Shown here in pieces: positions 32,001 through 35,416 of a stretch of DNA of 35,416 nt. The stretch's first letter is position 1; each line of letters opens with the position of its first letter. The position numbers and the translations under genes are program-made. The notes below the pieces were generated by a model. That model was not told the DNA's origin. It was given only the letters and a program-made list of their open reading frames with translations, and searched no databases. Source of the stretch: CAZBUH01 sp964495095 (GTDB lineage Bacteria; Bacillota; Clostridia; Oscillospirales; Oscillospiraceae); the NCBI GenBank assembly GCA_964495095.1, contig CAZBUH010000006.1, positions 1-35,416 of the forward strand, in the 5' to 3' direction.

Positions 32001-32723
32001 ATGACAGTTGAAGAAAAGCTGGCGAAAGCCGAAAAACTGGCCCAAAAGGCCCAGGATTACATCGATATACAAAACCTGATGGCGGCGCATCTTGCCTGCT
32101 ATCGGGCCCAGAAGCAGTATTATGAAATTGAAAACTACTGGGTAAAGCACCGGGACGACATAGCCTACGGGAATGTGCTGGGCAGAAAGGCCGTTATGAG
32201 CTTTTACTGCGACGGCAATGCCAGGATGAGGAAAGAAAAGCTGAAGCTTGTGCATGAGCACTATCCGGAGGTTGAGATATGCCCTGAAAACGAGGGCGTC
32301 GGAGACATGGTGGCCAAGGGAGCCGCAAACCCCTACGTTATAATTGCGGAGGACGGGATGTCGGCTAAGGGGCTTTGGTTTTCGCCGGGCATGTGCGTTG
32401 AGGTTGGCCCCGACTGCCGGCCCAAGGCAAATTACATACAGGAAAAGGTGGGCATCGACTTCTTAAAGGAGCCTGAGGGCTGGAAGATATTCCGCCTTAA
32501 CCTGTATCTTGACTTTATGACAAACCTCCCGACGGAGCTTTTCGAGGAGCACGAGCACAAGGAGCGGACCTTCAGCTTCCCCACAAAGGGCGAGCACAGG
32601 GAGGAAAAGCCGCCGAAGCGCGAGCCGCCCTATTCCGTCAAAAAGCCCGCGGCGTTCCAGCCGGAGATACCCCAGCCCTATGAGACCTGGGACGACTCTA
32701 TGGCTTTCCCGCCGGAACAGTGA
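32001..32723 (+). CDS. NTF2/SnoaL-like domain protein, copy 3
   Basis: A 240-residue paralog of the preceding gene and the closest to it: IDIQNLMAAHLACYRAQKQYYEIENYW, KHRDDIAYGN, VMSFYCDGNARMRK, PENEGVGDMVAKG, IAEDGMSAKGLWFSPG, VGIDFLKEPEGWKIFRLNL and the tail PEIPQPYETWDDSMAF, given here in pieces of the shared blocks. GGGAGG lies before the ATG, 14 bases after the upstream stop. Tandem placement with clear divergence suggests old duplication with kept, probably non-identical, roles. Confidence 0.82.
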   Translation: MTVEEKLAKAEKLAQKAQDYIDIQNLMAAHLACYRAQKQYYEIENYWVKHRDDIAYGNVLGRKAVMSFYCDGNARMRKEKLKLVHEHYPEVEICPENEGVGDMVAKGAANPYVIIAEDGMSAKGLWFSPGMCVEVGPDCRPKANYIQEKVGIDFLKEPEGWKIFRLNLYLDFMTNLPTELFEEHEHKERTFSFPTKGEHREEKPPKREPPYSVKKPAAFQPEIPQPYETWDDSMAFPPEQ

Positions 32724-32740
32724 GAAAGGAGCCTTACACT

Positions 32741-33457
32741 ATGACGCTTGAAGAAAGAGCGGACGCCGTGCTGCTTAAGGCACAGCGGGTCAACGCCTAC
32801 CGTAAGATATACAATCTTGTCTCCGGGCACCTCTACTGCTACAGGGCCCAGGATCAGATGTACGAAATCGATAACTTCTGGACAAAAAAACGCCGTGAGG
32901 ACATGTCCTACTTCGGGACCGTGGGCTACGACGACGTGGTGGAGTTCTACGTGGGCGCAAATCAGAAGATGCGCAATGCAAAGCTGGAGCTTATACATAA
33001 ATTCCACCCGGAGATTGAAGTCTGCCCCGAGAACGACGGCATGGGCGACATGGTCTGCAAAACGGCCCTGTCGCCGTATGTGGTGGTCGCCGGGGACGGA
33101 AAAACCGCAAAGGGCTTCTGGTTTTCGCCCGGGGCCTGCGCCGAGGTGGGCGCCGACGGAAACCCGAAGATAACCTTTATGCAGGAAAAGCTGTGCGTTG
33201 ATTTCCGGTTTGAGGACGGCTGCTGGAAGGTGTGGAATCTCAAAACGTATCTTGACTGCATTTTTGACCTGCCCTCAAACTCCTTTACCGACGGCAGCTA
33301 CACCGGGCGTACCTTCGACTACTTTAAGGATCTGCCGGCGGACGGCAAAAAGAAGGAGCCGCCTAAGCACAAGCTCTACAGCGTGACTACAAAGGCGGAC
33401 TTCAACCCGCCGCTGCCACAGCCCTATGAGACCTGGGATAAGTCCATGGCGTTCTGA
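32741..33457 (+). CDS. NTF2/SnoaL-like domain protein, copy 4
   Basis: A 238-residue third tandem paralog. Shared blocks: YNLVSGHLYCYRAQDQMYEID, KRREDMSYFG (one residue longer than RDDIAY), PENDGMGDMVCK, VAGDGKTAKGFWFSPG, CVDFRFEDGCWKVWNL and the tail PPLPQPYETWDKSMAF. It is more diverged than the first two from each other. ATG 32741 follows AAAGGAG; a GTG at 32720 is in frame but would sit before that site and overlap the upstream stop. A strong terminator follows, so the three form one transcript. Confidence 0.82.
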   Translation: MTLEERADAVLLKAQRVNAYRKIYNLVSGHLYCYRAQDQMYEIDNFWTKKRREDMSYFGTVGYDDVVEFYVGANQKMRNAKLELIHKFHPEIEVCPENDGMGDMVCKTALSPYVVVAGDGKTAKGFWFSPGACAEVGADGNPKITFMQEKLCVDFRFEDGCWKVWNLKTYLDCIFDLPSNSFTDGSYTGRTFDYFKDLPADGKKKEPPKHKLYSVTTKADFNPPLPQPYETWDKSMAF

Positions 33458-33474
33458 AAAAATTCTGAGCCTGA

Positions 33475-33512
33475 TAAAAAACGCGGCCCCCCGGAATTCC
33501 GGGGGGCTTTTT
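33475..33512. terminator. Bidirectional terminator
   Basis: GCCCCCCGGAA/TTCCGGGGGGC (33486-33507) is a perfect 22-bp palindrome. It is flanked by TTTTT on the plus strand (33508-33512) and by a run of A before it that reads as TTTTTT on the minus strand. It serves the NTF2 operon and the converging CoA-transferase operon, about 100 bases beyond the latter's stop. Confidence 0.85.
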
Positions 33513-33610
33513 AGTCCTGTCTGGCGGCTGCCGAAAAACTGTATCCTTCCGTGTGCAGCGCCAATAGCCGCGCCGGGGATATTCCGGCGTGCCGGGGAAC
33601 GTGAGCCGCT

Positions 33611-34288
33611 TTAACACATGGGTTTAAGCGCCGGGGAGACTGTAAAATCCGCGTCGGTGGCGGCCCGGATGGCTTTTACCGCCTCCTGGGGGGAGCCGAG
33701 CTCCGGATTGTATTCCTCCAGAACGATGCCCTTGCCCTGAATGACCCGCATAACGGCCATGTCGGTGATTATCATTTTGACGCATTTGGCCGCCGTCAGC
33801 GGGAGCGTGCATTTCTTCATTATTTTCGGCTCGCCCCTGGCGGTGTGCTCCATGGCCACTATGACGGTTTTCGCGCCGGTGCATAAGTCCATGGCGCCGC
33901 CCATACCGGGCATCTTAACGCCGGGAATTATCCAGTTGGAGATATTTCCCTCCTCGTCGCACTGGAGACAGCCGAGAACCGTGGCGTCAATATGACCGCC
34001 GCGGATAAGGCCGAAATTTGTGGCGGAGTCGGTAAAGCTGCCGCCGGGCGCCACAGAGGCGGGACGGCCGCTGGCGTCCACCACGTGGAACGGGTCCGCG
34101 TCCTCGGGGGCGGGAGTGAGACCCTGGCCCAGGATGCCGGGCTCTGCGTTTATGGATATGGAAATGTTGGGGTCCAGATATTTTGCGCAGAGCGTGGGAA
34201 TGCCGATGCCGAGATTTATCACATAGCCGTCCTTAAGCTCCTTTGCCGCACGGCGGGCGATGAAATCCCGCTTCTGAGCTTTATCCAT
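33611..34288 (-). CDS. atoA: CoA-transferase subunit B (3-oxoacid/acetate CoA-transferase, AtoA-like)
   Basis: Beta subunit of a class I CoA-transferase that moves CoA between acyl-CoA and a free acid such as acetate, butyrate or acetoacetate. Length 225 residues, usual for the family. Blocks: KDGYVINLGIGIPTL, GGHIDATVLGCLQCDEEGNISNW (shortened here to recognised parts), KMPGMGGAMDL and TARGEPKI. The catalytic Glu region reads NAEPGILGQG where most members have SENGxLGxG: Glu is kept, Asn is Pro. The ATG overlaps the stop of subunit A as TAATG, so the two are translated together. Confidence 0.93.
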   Translation of the reverse strand: MDKAQKRDFIARRAAKELKDGYVINLGIGIPTLCAKYLDPNISISINAEPGILGQGLTPAPEDADPFHVVDASGRPASVAPGGSFTDSATNFGLIRGGHIDATVLGCLQCDEEGNISNWIIPGVKMPGMGGAMDLCTGAKTVIVAMEHTARGEPKIMKKCTLPLTAAKCVKMIITDMAVMRVIQGKGIVLEEYNPELGSPQEAVKAIRAATDADFTVSPALKPMC

Positions 34289-34980
34289 TATTTTGACACC
34301 TCCACAATGTAATCCACAAGGAAGCCGGGGGTATGTACGTTTTCAGGCTCGATATCCCCAACTTCAACGATATTTTCCGCCTCGACTATGACGGTATCCG
34401 CGGCGGCGGCCATAAGGGGTGCGAAGTTCCGGGCGTCGCCCTTATACCAGATGTTGCCGCACTTGTCCACCTTGCAGCCGCTTATAACGGCGAAATCCGC
34501 CCGGATGGGCTTCATAATAAGGTAGTCCCGGCCGTCGATATTTATTTTCCTGTCCACAAGGGGGCTTTCCTCCACAAGGGTGCCAACGCCGGTGGGAGTG
34601 ATTATGCCGCCAAGACCAAAGCCGCCGGCGCGTATCATCTCGGCAAAGCTGCCCTGGGGGACAAGTGTGGCCTCCAGCTCCCCGGCGGCCCATTTTGCGG
34701 TGGCGTCCGGATTTGTGCCCAGATGGGTGCCTGTGTAGCTTGCTATCTGGCCGGAGCGCAGGAGCTTCGACCAGGCGTAAAACTCGCTGCCGTCGGGGCC
34801 GTTTAATATGGAGGCGTCATCAAAAATGCCGTGAAAGCCCTTTTTGCCGCTCTGACAAAGGGCCTCAATGACATTGTGCGCGCCGCCGCAGCCCATAAAG
34901 CCGCTGAACATTATGGAGCTGTTTTCAGGTATAAGCTCCGCCGCCTCACGGGCCGTTATGAATTTCGGATGAAGAGACAT
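34288..34980 (-). CDS. atoD: CoA-transferase subunit A (AtoD-like)
   Basis: Alpha subunit of the same enzyme, 230 residues. The family CoA-binding glycine region appears as MFSGFMGCGGAHNVIEAL, with AEMIRAGGFGLGGIITPTGVGT, DYLIMKPIRADFAVI and a C-terminal DTVIVEAENIVE block. ATG 34980 is preferred since GGAGG lies six to seven bases upstream; a TTG two codons earlier is in frame. It is first gene of the pair, behind a promoter with a Rex-like box. A thiolase gene lies just upstream on the same strand but is separated by a terminator. The pair likely serves butyrate/acetate exchange or acetoacetyl-CoA use. Confidence 0.93.
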   Translation of the reverse strand: MSLHPKFITAREAAELIPENSSIMFSGFMGCGGAHNVIEALCQSGKKGFHGIFDDASILNGPDGSEFYAWSKLLRSGQIASYTGTHLGTNPDATAKWAAGELEATLVPQGSFAEMIRAGGFGLGGIITPTGVGTLVEESPLVDRKINIDGRDYLIMKPIRADFAVISGCKVDKCGNIWYKGDARNFAPLMAAAADTVIVEAENIVEVGDIEPENVHTPGFLVDYIVEVSK

Positions 34981-35008
34981 GTACAAACCTCCAGTTTGCT
35001 GATATGTT

Positions 35009-35026
35009 TTGTTAAAACTTTAACAT
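35009..35026. promoter_or_regulatory. Rex-like operator before the CoA-transferase genes
   Basis: TTGTTAAAACTTTAACAT matches the clostridial Rex consensus TTGTTAAnnnnTTAACAA at 13 of 14 defined bases. It covers the predicted -10 region. Rex represses fermentation genes when NADH/NAD is low, so this would tie CoA-transferase expression to redox state. Confidence 0.7.
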
Positions 35027-35045
35027 ATGCTTGGCCGTGTGTCAA
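35017..35045 (-). promoter_or_regulatory. Promoter of the CoA-transferase operon
   Basis: On the minus strand: perfect TTGACA (35045-35040), 17-base spacer, TAAAGT (35022-35017). The -10 lies inside the Rex-like palindrome. Confidence 0.6.
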
Positions 35046-35059
35046 ACCACATATGCAAC

Positions 35060-35091
35060 AAAAAAGGAGAGGTATAAACCCCTCCTTTTTT
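35060..35091 (-). terminator. Intrinsic terminator of the thiolase gene
   Basis: On the plus strand, AAAAAAGGAG-A-GGT pairs with ACC-C-CTCCTTTTTT (one mismatch, 4-base loop); transcribed from the minus strand it ends in six T. It lies 13 bases after the thiolase stop codon. Confidence 0.88.
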
Positions 35092-35103
35092 GTGGATATT
35101 ATA

Positions 35104-35416
35104 TCAGCACTTCTCGAAGATGGCGGCAACGCCCATGCCTCCGCCGATGCAGAGGGTGGCAAGTCCGCGCTTGGCCTCGGGGCGCTTCTTCATCTCGTGG
35201 AGCAGAGTGACGATGATACGGGCGCCGGAGCAGCCGACAGGGTGGCCGATGGCGAGAGCGCCGCCGTTTACATTTACCTTGCTCATATCAAAGTTCAGCT
35301 CGCGGGCTACCGCGATAGACTGGGCCGCGAAAGCCTCGTTGGCCTCCACAAGGTCGATGTCCTCAATGGTGAGGCCGGCGGCAGCCATGGCGTTGCGGGA
35401 AGCGGGGATGGGGCCG
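35104..35416 (-). CDS. atoB: Acetyl-CoA acetyltransferase (thiolase), C-terminal part; continues beyond the window
   Basis: The last 103 codons of a thiolase, which condenses two acetyl-CoA to acetoacetyl-CoA or runs the reverse. The frame is open to the window edge (GPIPASRNAMAAAGL), so the true start lies outside; the internal Met at 35388 is not a start. Catalytic features: NEAFAAQ, His in GGALAIGHPVGCSGAR and Cys in LCIGGGMG. It ends at the usual thiolase C-terminus. It is on the same strand as the CoA-transferase genes and upstream of them, but a terminator and a separate promoter divide them. Confidence 0.95.
   Translation of the reverse strand, partial: GPIPASRNAMAAAGLTIEDIDLVEANEAFAAQSIAVARELNFDMSKVNVNGGALAIGHPVGCSGARIIVTLLHEMKKRPEAKRGLATLCIGGGMGVAAIFEKC

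Noticed and set aside
33486..33507. 22-bp palindrome as an operator or recombination site
   Set aside because: It is flanked by T-runs on both strands between convergent genes, which fits a bidirectional terminator.
1..35416. Mobile element or prophage explaining the island
   Set aside because: No transposase, integrase, att-like repeat, tRNA or phage gene was seen, and codon use looks similar throughout.

Overview
The window looks like a chromosomal segment of an anaerobic, fermentative Clostridia-type bacterium, probably a gut Oscillospirales or Lachnospirales relative. Reasons: strong AGGAGG ribosome binding sites, sigma-A type promoters in AT-rich gaps between GC-rich genes, butyrate/acetoacetate-type CoA-transferase and thiolase genes, a PadR/HAAS/DUF4097 envelope operon, and a Rex-like operator. 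The placement is inference; there is no rRNA or marker gene here beyond polA. No tRNA, rRNA, insertion sequence, phage gene or CRISPR array was seen, and no gene-free stretch exceeds about 225 bases.

Layout. (1) 224-4345: housekeeping pair, M32 carboxypeptidase and DNA polymerase I. (2) 4461-13682: CocE/NonD hydrolase, two-domain VOC protein, a complete Dpp/Opp-type ABC importer (lipoprotein, two permeases, two ATPases) and a membrane-anchored 5'-nucleotidase C-terminal-domain protein, closed by a strong terminator. (3) 13907-15904: a flavin/4Fe-4S old-yellow-enzyme reductase with its own promoter and terminator. (4) 16054-18068: PadR regulator, HAAS/DUF1700 membrane protein and DUF4097 protein, with a perfect operator over the promoter. 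(5) 18284-24656: NTF2/SnoaL-like protein, two more CocE-like proteins (the second lacks the serine nucleophile), a single-domain VOC protein and an orphan family 1 binding lipoprotein. (6) 24787-26470: lactonase-type beta-propeller and Mn-type superoxide dismutase. (7) 26518-29464 (minus strand): two paralogous cytoplasmic beta-helix proteins, one split by an assembly gap that is almost certainly artificial. (8) 29594-31114 (minus): membrane-tethered AraC regulator, divergent from (9) 31258-33457: three tandem NTF2/SnoaL-like paralogs. (10) 33611-35416 (minus): CoA-transferase subunits behind a Rex-like box, and the end of a thiolase gene.

How the genes may work together. The order CocE - VOC - substrate-binding lipoprotein occurs twice, and four NTF2/SnoaL paralogs, two VOC proteins, an Fe-S flavin reductase, a lactonase-like propeller and two beta-helix proteins lie around it. 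This looks like a catabolic island that imports an ester- or amide-linked organic compound and then hydrolyses, isomerises or dehydrates, and reduces it, with products possibly entering CoA metabolism. The substrate cannot be read from the sequence. The most unusual points are the repeated module, the four NTF2/SnoaL paralogs with a shared C-terminal PYET(W/F) tail, the nucleophile-less CocE paralog, and the signal-less beta-helix pair next to a membrane-tethered AraC regulator.
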